Part shown: one piece after another, positions 56,547 through 64,000 of the stretch
How the letters are laid out: each line of letters starts with the position of its first letter
How positions within the stretch are numbered: position 1 is the first letter of the stretch
NCBI RefSeq assembly: GCF_001875655.1
Contig: NZ_MKEQ01000001.1
Span: 1,984,001-2,048,000, forward strand
Direction: 5' to 3'
DNA from: Enterobacter hormaechei ATCC 49162
GTDB taxonomy: Bacteria; Pseudomonadota; Gammaproteobacteria; Enterobacterales; Enterobacteriaceae
DNA length: 64,000 nt
Translations under genes and position numbers: made by a program
Notes under the pieces: generated by a model
Told to the model about the DNA's origin: nothing
Databases searched by the model: none
Seen by the model: only the letters and a program-made list of their open reading frames with translations

Positions 56547-56593
56547 AATATTTAGCGGCAAATCAAATATTTTTTTATAAATGGATGTTTAAC

Positions 56594-57178
56594 ATGTTTA
56601 ACAAAACGATTTTAGCTACTGCTGTGGCGGTTATGGCAATGGGTTCTGTTTCGGTCATGGCTGCTGACGTTGGCGTGATTACTTTTGATGGTGCGGTCAC
56701 CGATACCACCTGCGTAATCACCACCAACAACGGCGTTGATGCCAACAACGTCACCGTAACCCTGCCAGTTGTTAAAAAAGCTGACGTGGAAAAAACCACC
56801 GTTGACGCAGGCGTGGGTTCTAAGGAGTTTGAACTGCACCTGAGCAAATGCCCGGATACCGTGAAAAAGGCCTCCGCCGTATTTACCTCCCAGCAGTTCG
56901 CAGACCTGTCAAACGGTACGCTGAAAACTGACCCAACCGTGGCTGGCGCGGCTAACAACGTCAGCCTGGCGCTGTTCAACAACACCGCAGCCCTGACCGA
57001 CCGTATCAAAGTGGGCCAGCCGGGCACAGCAACACAGACTGTGGACATTACCGCAGGCGAAGGCACCCTGGCTTACCGCGTTGCGTACGTACCGAGCGCA
57101 GACTGGAAGTCAGGCACCAATGACATCACTTCCGGTAAAGTCAGCAGCAACGCAACCTTCACCATGGTCTACCCGTAA
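56594..57178 (+). CDS. Major fimbrial subunit (type 1 pilin family)
   Basis: A secreted pilin, 194 residues from the ATG at 56594, chosen because it begins a standard signal peptide (MFNKTILATAVAVMAMGSVSVMA, cut before ADVG) with GGA upstream; in-frame ATGs at 56585 and 56531 are less likely. The mature protein opens with the donor strand GVITFDGAVTDTTC, has the Cys pair (TTCVI, SKCPD) and ends TFTMVYP, the beta-zipper chaperone-recognition end. It is first in the operon and followed by an attenuator, as expected for the most abundant subunit. The closest named family is uncertain. Confidence 0.9.
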   Translation: MFNKTILATAVAVMAMGSVSVMAADVGVITFDGAVTDTTCVITTNNGVDANNVTVTLPVVKKADVEKTTVDAGVGSKEFELHLSKCPDTVKKASAVFTSQQFADLSNGTLKTDPTVAGAANNVSLALFNNTAALTDRIKVGQPGTATQTVDITAGEGTLAYRVAYVPSADWKSGTNDITSGKVSSNATFTMVYP

Positions 57179-57193
57179 TCGTTTGATTAATAC

Positions 57194-57226
57194 ATGCGCT
57201 CACGGATGAGGTGGGCGCATTTTTTG
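57194..57226 (+). terminator. Attenuator between pilin and chaperone
   Basis: ATGCGCTCAC/GTGGGCGCAT arms (10 bp including one G-U pair), 7-nt loop, then T6. It is 15 nt after the pilin stop and should boost pilin mRNA over the assembly genes. Confidence 0.85.
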
Positions 57227-57239
57227 TTTAAGGATAAAT

Positions 57240-57962
57240 ATGATGCGCCCCATTAAAACGTGTTTCACCGCGCTTATGTTAAGTGCGGCTTTTTGCGTTT
57301 CCCATTCAGCCTTTGCCGATATTGTTATCTCCGGCACCCGCGTTATTTACCCGCAGTCGGCAAAAGACGTGACGGTAAAAATGGAAAACCGCGGTAATAA
57401 ACCCTTATTAGTTCAGACATGGCTGGATGATGGCCGTGACACCGCTAACCCACAGGAAATAAAGCTGCCGTTTATCGTCACGCCGCCGGTTTCCCGCGTT
57501 GACGCGGCAAAAGGCCAGACGGTACGTATTACCTATCTTGGTCAGCCTTTGCCCGCAGACAGAGAAACAATGTACTGGTTTAACGTGCTGGAAGTACCAC
57601 CAAAAAGCAAAGACGTTGATGCGCAGAATATGCTGCAACTGGCATTCCGCACGCGTATCAAAATGTTTTATCGCCCGGACGGCCTGAAAGGCGAACCGGC
57701 AGTCGCGGCTGGCCAGCTGAAATGGTCCCAGCAAGGCAGCACCCTGACGGCGCGTAACGACTCTCCGTTCTATGTCTCGATAGCGAGAATGGACGCCACG
57801 ATCGGCGGCAAGAAAATTGAGATTGAGCCGCACTACGTTTCGCCGTTTGCCACCCAGAGCTACAGCGTAAAAGAAGCTGCATCAGCGCGAATTTCCAAAG
57901 TCACCTACATCTCAATCAATGATTATGGTGGCTCTGAAAACCACGACGCAAACGTGAATTGA
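57240..57962 (+). CDS. Periplasmic fimbrial chaperone (PapD/EcpD-like)
   Basis: A 240-residue chaperone that binds pilins in the periplasm by donor-strand complementation. AAGGA precedes the ATG. The signal peptide ends at HSAFA, and the mature start DIVISGTRVIYPQSAKDVTVKMENRG is the usual N-terminal strand with the pilin-C-terminus-anchoring Arg. MYWFNVLEVPPK is the G1-F1 region with a short loop (FGS type), and LAFRTRIKMFYRPDGL carries the conserved Arg/Lys. Two Ig-like domains complete it. From memory it is closest to E. coli EcpD/YadV. Confidence 0.93.
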   Translation: MMRPIKTCFTALMLSAAFCVSHSAFADIVISGTRVIYPQSAKDVTVKMENRGNKPLLVQTWLDDGRDTANPQEIKLPFIVTPPVSRVDAAKGQTVRITYLGQPLPADRETMYWFNVLEVPPKSKDVDAQNMLQLAFRTRIKMFYRPDGLKGEPAVAAGQLKWSQQGSTLTARNDSPFYVSIARMDATIGGKKIEIEPHYVSPFATQSYSVKEAASARISKVTYISINDYGGSENHDANVN

Positions 57963-58020
57963 TCGCCATACCAACAAAAATTGACGTTCAACTTTTAGCC
58001 GCTAACGGATTAGTGATTGT

Positions 58021-60630
58021 ATGTTATTTCGCCGCTCATTACTTTGTCTTGCCATCTGCACGGCCCTACAGACTACAGCTTATGCCGCTGAAGCCCCGGC
58101 TGCGCCATCTTCAGAGAGCGAAGAGGTCGAATTCAACGATCAGTTTTTGTTCAATACCGGAACAAGCATTGATGTTAGCCGCTTTTCCCGGGGCAACCCG
58201 GTGGTGCCCGGCACGTTTAAAACGCAGGTCACCCTTAACGGACAGAAAAAGCTGCTGACCGATTTCACCTTTAAAGATAACGGTACGCCGCGCGCTACCC
58301 CGTGTTTTACGGCGAAACTGTTGCTACAAGCAGGCGTAAAAGAAGCGCGTCTGAAAGAGGTGACAAGCGAGGAGAGTTTCGACGATCGCGCACAGGAGAG
58401 CTGCCTTACGCTCGACAAGGCTCTGCCGGGGTCGTCCTGGGACTACGATCCGGGCACCCAGGAGCTTAGCCTCAGCGTGCCGCAAATTTATATCGATCGC
58501 CGCCCCGGCGGTTATGTCGATCCTTCCCTTTGGGATGATGGCATAACCGCGGGCATGCTCTCTTACGATCTTAACGCCTGGCACAGCGAAGGTTCCAGCG
58601 GCTCAGAAGACACCGTCTACGCGGGGCTGAAGTATGGTCTGAATCTGGGCCCCTGGCGTTTGCGCTCGCGCGGAATGCTCGACTGGGATCAGGACGACGG
58701 TACCGACTATTCCAGCCAGGAAGTTTACCTACAGCGAGACATCACGGCGCTTCGCGCGCAGATGCTGATTGGCGACTCTTACACCCGCGGTGAAACCTTT
58801 AACTCGTTCAGCCTGCGTGGTCTGCGCATGTATAACGACGACCGTATGCTGCCGGGCGGGATTTCCACCTACGCGCCAACCATACGCGGCGTGGCAAACA
58901 GCAACGCCAAGGTCACCGTCACCCAGGGCGGAAACAAAATCTATGAAAGCACGGTGCCACCGGGCGCGTTTGAGATCGACGATCTCAGCACCACCGGCTA
59001 CGGCAGCGATCTGATCGTTACCATTGAAGAGTCTGATGGTAGCAAGCGCACCTTCTCGGTGCCCTACTCGTCCGTCAGCCAGATGCTGCGCCCGGGCTAT
59101 AGCCGCTGGGATATCGGCGTGGGCGAACTGCACGATACCGGCATGCGGGATAAACCGCGCGTCGGCTACCTGACGGGCTACTACGGTCTGAGCAGCCTGT
59201 TTACCGGCTATGCGGGTATGCAATATATGGACACCGGCTACTGGTCTGGCTTGCTCGGTCTGGCGATGAATACCCGCATCGGTGCCTTTGCGCTGGATGT
59301 CACCCACTCCGATGCGGATGTGGATGGCATTGGCAAGCTGAAAGGCCAGAGCTACCGCCTCTCCTGGAGTAAGTTGCTGGAAGATACCAACACCTCGTTT
59401 AACGTCGCGGCCTACCGCTTCTCAACGGAAGACTTCCTGACGCTGAACGACGCCGCATCGCTGGCGGAAGATGTGAAGTATCGCGATACCGAACGTAACC
59501 CGGGCGACACCGGCGAAGATGTGTATAACCACTTCCAGCGTATGAAGAACCAGGTCCAGCTCAACGTCAGCCAGCCGGTTCGCGTTGGAGAGGAGGATTA
59601 CGGCTCGCTGTACGCCACCGGAAGCTGGCAGGACTACTGGACAGAGTCCAGCTCCTCTTCACAGTTCTCCGTCGGCTACAACAACAGCTTCTGGCTGGGC
59701 AGCTACAGCGTTTCCCTTCAGCGAACCTACGATGAGTACGGTGAAAAGAATGACAGCATCTATCTCAGCCTGACGATCCCGCTGGAAAATCTGCTGGGCC
59801 ATAACAAACGTCCGGGTGGATTCTCGACGGTGTCGGCCAACATGAACTCGGACTTCAAAGACAGTACTTCTTTTAACACCAGCGCGAATGGTAACACCGA
59901 CGATTACCGCTTCAGCTACAGCGTCAACACCAGCACCAGCCGGGCAAACAGCGGCGATCTTAACCAGATCGGCGGTTACGGTAACTATAACAGCCCGTAT
60001 GGCCCGCTCAGCCTGTCGGCCTCCGCCTCTGACGACAACAGCCGTCAGTACTCCCTGAGCTACAGCGGCGGCATGCTGGTGCATTCCGGCGGTATTACGC
60101 TGGCACCGGGAAGCATTGGCGATACCGACACGCTGGCGCTGGTCAGCGCACCGGGCGCCAAAGGCGCTCACCTGACCGTGGGTGACGGCGTCATTGGTAG
60201 CTCCGGCTACGCCATCATGCCGTATCTCTCCGCCTACCGTGAAAACACGGTCGGGATTGATATCTCGCAGCTTGAGTCCGACGTCGAGGTGAAAAGCACC
60301 AGTACAGTGGCGGTGCCGCGCAGCGGCGCGGTTCTGCGCGTGGATTTCGAAACCGATCAGGGGCGTTCGTTGCTGCTCGATCTGCATCGTTCCGACAACA
60401 GTTTTATTCCGCTCGGAGCGGACGTGCTTAATGAACAGGGTCAGTCGGTGGGTTCCGTCGGACAGGCGGGCCAGGCCTACGTGCGCGGCGTTGAAGACAG
60501 CGGCACGTTACGCGTGGTGTGGGGCAACGAGGTGAACAACGCCTGCACCGTCACCTACCGGATTACGGCATCGGCACAGAAAGTGGGGCTGACAACCATG
60601 CTCACCAACCAGACATGTCAGATGCAATGA
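58021..60630 (+). CDS. Outer-membrane fimbrial usher (FimD/HtrE family)
   Basis: An 869-residue usher that receives chaperone-pilin complexes and secretes the fibre. The signal peptide MLFRRSLLCLAICTALQTTAYA is followed by the N-terminal chaperone-binding domain (VEFNDQFLFNTGTSIDVSRFSRGNPV...). The 24-strand barrel has an internal plug (around 230-320, with SFSLRGLRMYNDDRMLPGG and APTIRGVANSNAKVTV), and two C-terminal domains end with a Cys pair (NNACTV...NQTCQMQ). A 58-bp gap separates it from the chaperone gene. Confidence 0.95.
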   Translation: MLFRRSLLCLAICTALQTTAYAAEAPAAPSSESEEVEFNDQFLFNTGTSIDVSRFSRGNPVVPGTFKTQVTLNGQKKLLTDFTFKDNGTPRATPCFTAKLLLQAGVKEARLKEVTSEESFDDRAQESCLTLDKALPGSSWDYDPGTQELSLSVPQIYIDRRPGGYVDPSLWDDGITAGMLSYDLNAWHSEGSSGSEDTVYAGLKYGLNLGPWRLRSRGMLDWDQDDGTDYSSQEVYLQRDITALRAQMLIGDSYTRGETFNSFSLRGLRMYNDDRMLPGGISTYAPTIRGVANSNAKVTVTQGGNKIYESTVPPGAFEIDDLSTTGYGSDLIVTIEESDGSKRTFSVPYSSVSQMLRPGYSRWDIGVGELHDTGMRDKPRVGYLTGYYGLSSLFTGYAGMQYMDTGYWSGLLGLAMNTRIGAFALDVTHSDADVDGIGKLKGQSYRLSWSKLLEDTNTSFNVAAYRFSTEDFLTLNDAASLAEDVKYRDTERNPGDTGEDVYNHFQRMKNQVQLNVSQPVRVGEEDYGSLYATGSWQDYWTESSSSSQFSVGYNNSFWLGSYSVSLQRTYDEYGEKNDSIYLSLTIPLENLLGHNKRPGGFSTVSANMNSDFKDSTSFNTSANGNTDDYRFSYSVNTSTSRANSGDLNQIGGYGNYNSPYGPLSLSASASDDNSRQYSLSYSGGMLVHSGGITLAPGSIGDTDTLALVSAPGAKGAHLTVGDGVIGSSGYAIMPYLSAYRENTVGIDISQLESDVEVKSTSTVAVPRSGAVLRVDFETDQGRSLLLDLHRSDNSFIPLGADVLNEQGQSVGSVGQAGQAYVRGVEDSGTLRVVWGNEVNNACTVTYRITASAQKVGLTTMLTNQTCQMQ

Positions 60631-60654
60631 TTTTTTAACAGGGAGTTAATTTGA

Positions 60655-61224
60655 ATGAAGAAAATGATGTTACTGACGCCGCTCAGCACCCTGCTGGTGC
60701 TGGCGCTGAGCTCACAGGCGATGGCCGCAAGCCTTGACGTCACGTTTACGGCAACGCTGCGTGAAACCACCTGCGACATGAAAATCGAGGGCGGCACCGG
60801 TGATGGAAACAATAATACCATTCCCATTGGTACTGGCGGTAAAACCAGTCTGGCAGATATCGTCAGCGGCTCGGATGCGGCAAGTACCACGTTCAAGCTG
60901 AAGATTGTTAATTGCCCGGCCAGCCTGGCGAAGCTGAAAACCACGGTAACAGGCTCAGCATCCGGGTATGTTAAAGCAGGCATTGTCAATGCGGCCACCA
61001 CTTCCCCTGCGGATTACATGGCAGTGACCGTTGCGCGTGTTTCCGCGCCAGATGCGCCGTTTGAAGTTAACTCTACCGATGACAGCAAACGTCTGGTCTG
61101 GACGACGGCAGAAATCAGCAGCAAAGAAGTACCGCTGGTGGCGCGTCTGGTTGAGACCCAGGCTGGGAAAGCCACGACCGGTAACTTTAGCGCCATCGCT
61201 ACTTTTAACTTTACTTACGAATAA
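60655..61224 (+). CDS. Minor fimbrial subunit 1
   Basis: A secreted pilin of 189 residues, 24 bp after the usher. The signal peptide is MKKMMLLTPLSTLLVLALSSQAMA, then ASLDVTFTATLRETTCDMKI provides donor strand and first Cys; the second is in VNCPAS. It ends FNFTYE with the alternating hydrophobics and penultimate Tyr recognised by chaperones. The gene position matches yadM of the E. coli yad operon, but I cannot confirm orthology from the sequence alone. Confidence 0.88.
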   Translation: MKKMMLLTPLSTLLVLALSSQAMAASLDVTFTATLRETTCDMKIEGGTGDGNNNTIPIGTGGKTSLADIVSGSDAASTTFKLKIVNCPASLAKLKTTVTGSASGYVKAGIVNAATTSPADYMAVTVARVSAPDAPFEVNSTDDSKRLVWTTAEISSKEVPLVARLVETQAGKATTGNFSAIATFNFTYE

Positions 61225-61239
61225 GCGGAAGGATACGCA

Positions 61240-61794
61240 ATGATGAAAATGAAACCGTCCACCCTGATTGCGCTGGCCGTTTCCGCGGGGTTGTTCTCTG
61301 GTGCCGCCAGCGCCATTACCGGTACCAGCAGCGTGAAGGCGACATTTACCTCTACGATTGAGGCCGGTACCTGTACCGCACAGATTCAGGACGCCAGCAG
61401 TAAGGCCATTTCCACGCTGCCCTTTGGTGATGTTTTCAAATCAGACCTGGTTGCACAAAGCCGCAGCGAGCCCTTCAAGATCGCGTTTTCCGGTTGCGCA
61501 GGCGTGAAAACGGCCACCGTGACGGTACAAAAAAAATCCTGTTCCGGTGCGAATGCTGACGGTGACTCCTTCGCAGCGGGTAATGCCACGGCATTCGAAG
61601 TATGGAAAGGGACAGCGGGCAACGGCACCCTTTTAAGCTGTAACACGCCGACAGACCAAAAGGTGACCATCAGCAGCGGAGCGGCGAAGCTCGATTTAGC
61701 GGCGCGCATTGTGTTAGCCAAAGGTCAAACGATTGATAAAGTCACGACGGGTAACGTCAGCGTGCCGGTCACTTTCGTTGTGACCTACCAGTAA
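61240..61794 (+). CDS. Minor fimbrial subunit 2
   Basis: A 184-residue pilin-like protein, 15 bp after the previous gene. The signal peptide ends at SGAASA, mature ITGTSSVKATFTSTIEAGTCTAQI. It has four cysteines (TCTA, GCAG, KSCSG, LSCNT), so a second disulfide is likely in addition to the standard pilin one. The C terminus VTFVVTYQ is a normal beta-zipper end. It corresponds by position to yadL. Confidence 0.87.
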   Translation: MMKMKPSTLIALAVSAGLFSGAASAITGTSSVKATFTSTIEAGTCTAQIQDASSKAISTLPFGDVFKSDLVAQSRSEPFKIAFSGCAGVKTATVTVQKKSCSGANADGDSFAAGNATAFEVWKGTAGNGTLLSCNTPTDQKVTISSGAAKLDLAARIVLAKGQTIDKVTTGNVSVPVTFVVTYQ

Positions 61795-61817
61795 CACAAT
61801 ACAGGGGCAGAACAGCC

Positions 61818-62420
61818 ATGTTGCACAACCATCAAAAGGTGCTAAGAAGATTCACCGTCCTGGCCGCACTGCTAACCTGGTATTGGTCTGCCCCATGCCT
61901 GTCCGCTGAGACAGGCATGGATATTACACTCAATGCCAACATTGTCGAAAACACCTGCCAGGTGTCGATCCCTGACGACGGTCAGGTGCATTTACCGACG
62001 GTGAGTAAATACTGGTTTTATAACCCGGACGGCAGCAACCGCCTGATGCCGACAGACGCCGCCTCCGGCACGCTTTTTAAGGTCCGGGTGGAAAGCTGCG
62101 GGGATGACGGCGCGAGCGTGCAAAAACTGAATTTCAGCTTCCAGCCGCAAAGCAAACAGTGGCCGACCGCAAGCCGCCAGGTGTTTATCAATGAAACGCC
62201 CGTCGCCGAAGGGGGCGCGGAAAATACCGGCGTGGTGATATTTTCGAAAGCTTTAAATACCAACGTCCTCAATGCCGACGGCACCTCCAGCGTGGTGCTG
62301 GATGCCGGAACGGGCAGCTGGGCGAAAGACTATCAGTTCTACGCGCGCTTGCAGAACACCGGCACGGTTAAGGCCGGGAAAGTCACCAGCCGCGTCGTTG
62401 TCGATGCGACGTACAACTAG
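61818..62420 (+). CDS. Minor fimbrial subunit 3
   Basis: A 200-residue pilin. The signal sequence is long (MLHNHQKVLRRFTVLAALL..., cut near CLSA), then ETGMDITLNANIVENTCQVSIP with the donor strand and first Cys; the second is in VESCGDDG. It ends SRVVVDATYN. By position it corresponds to yadK and may be the adaptor between shaft and tip. Spacing from the previous gene is 23 bp. Confidence 0.87.
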   Translation: MLHNHQKVLRRFTVLAALLTWYWSAPCLSAETGMDITLNANIVENTCQVSIPDDGQVHLPTVSKYWFYNPDGSNRLMPTDAASGTLFKVRVESCGDDGASVQKLNFSFQPQSKQWPTASRQVFINETPVAEGGAENTGVVIFSKALNTNVLNADGTSSVVLDAGTGSWAKDYQFYARLQNTGTVKAGKVTSRVVVDATYN

Positions 62421-62441
62421 AGTAAAAGGGAAAAGATACTC

Positions 62442-63548
62442 ATGAAACAAAAAGGACAAATAGATGTAATTGCCCTGACAAAGCTCCTCATTGGGGCGTT
62501 GTGCCTGGTGCAAAGCTATGCCTATGCCAATGAATGCCATTTTGGCGCAGAAGGTGAAGGCGGCACCTCCACCATTATCAACGGCACCTCAAGCACGCCG
62601 GTCTATTTCATAGAGCAGCTACAGTTTGACCACCCCAATGTTATAGAAATTGGCGGGCCTTACGAGGCAAAGCTGACTCCTCCTCTCTGGTCTGAGTGTG
62701 ACCCAGGTGGTGATGGCAAAGGGATGGAGAATATTACCTATGACTCTTTCGGTGAGGATGTGGCGAAATGGCCCACCAACATACCAGGGATTTATTATGC
62801 CGTTCGCGTCTATAGCAATAATAACCCCGGAGCCTGGTTTAAGACGACCAACGGTAAATGGGCATCGCTGGGCGTTCAGGCGCCAAACGAAAGTAAAGAC
62901 TGGAAGATCCAGATCAAGCTTTATCAGACCCAGGAATTTAGCGGTAACCTGAACTACAGCACAAAAATCACCCCGCAGGCATCGAAGCGGATCGGCGGTA
63001 TGTCGATTGGCAATCACACTGACAGCGACAACCTGCCCTGGTGGTTTGAGGTCACGACGGCCAGCTTCAGCATTCCCGTTTCGGCATCAACCTGCCAAAC
63101 GGCAATGGTGAATAACGGCTCTAATACCGTCGATTTTGGCGAAGTGATGGCCTCCGATATCAGGGATACGTCCTTTTTCCCACGAAAGTATTTCAGCCTT
63201 CAACTCAGGGGCTGTAATAACGTGACGGCTATTCAGTATAAGGTGACGTCCAAAACGGCTGACGGGACCGGCGCGTACATCCCCAATTCGCTGACATCGT
63301 CAGATGCGGCGACAGGCGTCGTCGCCGGGTTTTCGAAGATATTCATTACTAACCCTCCGAATGGTGGAGACATCAATGACCCGGCGTTTGTGTACGTGCC
63401 CTTATACGGCGAAGGTGGCAGTTACGTTTCAGGGACCAACTCAAGCATCGATCTGCCGTTCGAGGCATGGATGGGCAGGGACTGGGCTACTCCCGTTAAG
63501 CCAGGCAATTACCGGGGCATCGCCACCTTCACCATAAACTATTTATGA
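62442..63548 (+). CDS. Two-domain fimbrial tip adhesin
   Basis: A 368-residue protein, last in the operon and about twice pilin length, as for FimH- and YadC-type adhesins. The signal peptide ends at SYAYA. The N-terminal domain (about 30-215: NECHFGAEGEGG...WSECDPGG...) should be the receptor-binding lectin-like part and is rich in Trp, Asn and Gly. The C-terminal pilin domain starts near TASFSIPVSASTCQTAMVN and ends GIATFTINYL. No donor strand precedes the lectin domain, which marks a tip subunit. The ligand is unknown. Confidence 0.88.
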   Translation: MKQKGQIDVIALTKLLIGALCLVQSYAYANECHFGAEGEGGTSTIINGTSSTPVYFIEQLQFDHPNVIEIGGPYEAKLTPPLWSECDPGGDGKGMENITYDSFGEDVAKWPTNIPGIYYAVRVYSNNNPGAWFKTTNGKWASLGVQAPNESKDWKIQIKLYQTQEFSGNLNYSTKITPQASKRIGGMSIGNHTDSDNLPWWFEVTTASFSIPVSASTCQTAMVNNGSNTVDFGEVMASDIRDTSFFPRKYFSLQLRGCNNVTAIQYKVTSKTADGTGAYIPNSLTSSDAATGVVAGFSKIFITNPPNGGDINDPAFVYVPLYGEGGSYVSGTNSSIDLPFEAWMGRDWATPVKPGNYRGIATFTINYL

Positions 63549-63549
63549 T

Positions 63550-64000
63550 TCACCCCTGCGGCTGATTGCTGATCAGCCGCGACATGGTCTCCAGCGAATC
63601 CGTTCTTAAAATATACAAACGTTTCAGTAAGAACGGATTATCCCCCGGCTTCACCTTCCCTTTCACCGTTGTCACCGCCAGATGAAAACCGGCATCATTG
63701 GCCGCCTTTATCGCTTTATTGTCATACCCGCCAAACGGGTACGAAACATAGAGCACGCGCGGATTAAACTGCGCCAGCGCCCGGCGCGAACGTTCAAAAT
63801 CGAACAGGATCACGTGATAGCTGCGGCTCAATAAGATAGGGTGTTTATACCCATCCACACGATGCAGGAAGTGGGTGTGAGACTGAATGTCGAACACATC
63901 CTGAATGGCCTTGATTTCCTGAACGCTCATAAACTGTAGCGATTTCGGGTCCCACTTCTGAGGGTGGCCTTTGATTCGTGACGAAATGATAAACGCCGTC
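63550..64000 (-). CDS. yadE: Polysaccharide deacetylase family protein, C-terminal part (yadE-like)
   Basis: The 3' 150 codons of a gene that continues past the window edge; the frame stays open from 63930 up to 64000 ([16 protein letters not shown]). NodB-fold motifs are visible: [11 protein letters not shown] (metal-binding SHTxxxH) and [16 protein letters not shown]. By position next to the pan genes it corresponds to E. coli YadE, a predicted deacetylase of unknown substrate. It converges on the adhesin gene with a single base between the stop codons. Confidence 0.88.
   Translation of the reverse strand, partial: TAFIISSRIKGHPQKWDPKSLQFMSVQEIKAIQDVFDIQSHTHFLHRVDGYKHPILLSRSYHVILFDFERSRRALAQFNPRVLYVSYPFGGYDNKAIKAANDAGFHLAVTTVKGKVKPGDNPFLLKRLYILRTDSLETMSRLISNQPQG

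Larger units (their letters stand above)
56170..56593 (+). promoter_or_regulatory. AT-rich leader of the fimbrial operon
   Basis: About 420 bp without a convincing gene and clearly AT-rich (for example TATATATAAATTATATTTC), in contrast to the GC-rich flanks. This is the base composition H-NS prefers and is usual upstream of enterobacterial fimbrial operons. It contains a 10-C tract, a candidate promoter and a near-perfect palindrome, listed separately. I found no pair of long inverted repeats flanking a promoter, as a fim-type invertible switch would need, and no recombinase gene nearby. Confidence 0.7.

Noticed and set aside
56170..56593. fim-type invertible promoter switch
   Set aside because: I looked for matched inverted repeats flanking a promoter and for fimB/fimE-like recombinase genes. 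Only short palindromes were found and no recombinase lies nearby.
56531..56593. Extended N terminus of the major pilin (start at 56531)
   Set aside because: It would place 21 polar and aromatic residues before a complete signal peptide and begin inside the palindrome.

Overview
The window is a chromosomal segment of a Gram-negative enterobacterium. Gene content, order and protein sequences follow the Escherichia coli K-12 tilS to panD/yadE segment almost gene for gene. Protein details (FhuA, BamA and Skp length variants), the repeat families and the absence of fimbrial genes between folK and panB point to an Enterobacter-like genus (Enterobacter/Lelliottia/Leclercia group) rather than E. coli. 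That genus guess is inference.

Layout. Positions 1-22.5 kb are transcribed leftward: tilS (partial), yaeR, ldcC, accA, dnaE, rnhB, lpxB, lpxA, fabZ, lpxD, skp, bamA, rseP, cdsA, uppS, dxr, frr, pyrH, tsf, rpsB. This is the envelope and macromolecular synthesis block: lipid A first steps (LpxA/D/B), fatty acid and phospholipid synthesis (AccA, FabZ, CdsA), undecaprenyl-PP and isoprenoid synthesis (UppS, Dxr), outer-membrane protein biogenesis (BamA, Skp) and sigma-E signalling (RseP), with translation factors (RRF, EF-Ts, S2) and DNA replication (DnaE, RnhB). Positions 22.8-27.8 kb run rightward (map, glnD, dapD, yaeH). Then cdaR, degP and dgt run leftward; mtnN, btuF and yadS rightward; erpA and clcA leftward; hemL rightward. 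The ferrichrome uptake genes fhuA-C-D-B, mrcB (PBP1b) and hrpB run leftward at 37.9-49.1 kb. From 49.2 kb thpR, sfsA, dksA, gluQRS, pcnB, folK, panB, panC and panD run rightward.

The one clearly accessory part is 56.2-63.5 kb: an AT-rich leader followed by a seven-gene chaperone-usher fimbrial operon (major pilin, chaperone, usher, three minor pilins, two-domain tip adhesin), ending 1 nt from the convergent, partly visible yadE-like deacetylase gene. In E. coli a seven-gene yad operon of the same gene order lies on the other side of the pan genes (folK-panB). Here that junction is only 123 bp and the fimbriae sit after panD.

Non-coding content: about a dozen intrinsic terminators or attenuators, the rpsB leader (t44 RNA), a sigma-E promoter at degP, a probable Fur site at fhuA, REP-like elements of two families in gaps next to gene 3' ends, and several unexplained inverted repeats. 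Unusual starts include AUU for pcnB and TTG for fabZ. No tRNA, rRNA, CRISPR array, insertion sequence or prophage gene was seen. I did not recognise a wholly new system. The strongest novelty candidates are the fimbrial leader (10-C tract, near-perfect palindrome) and the unassigned palindromes upstream of hemL/clcA, panB, pyrH and map.
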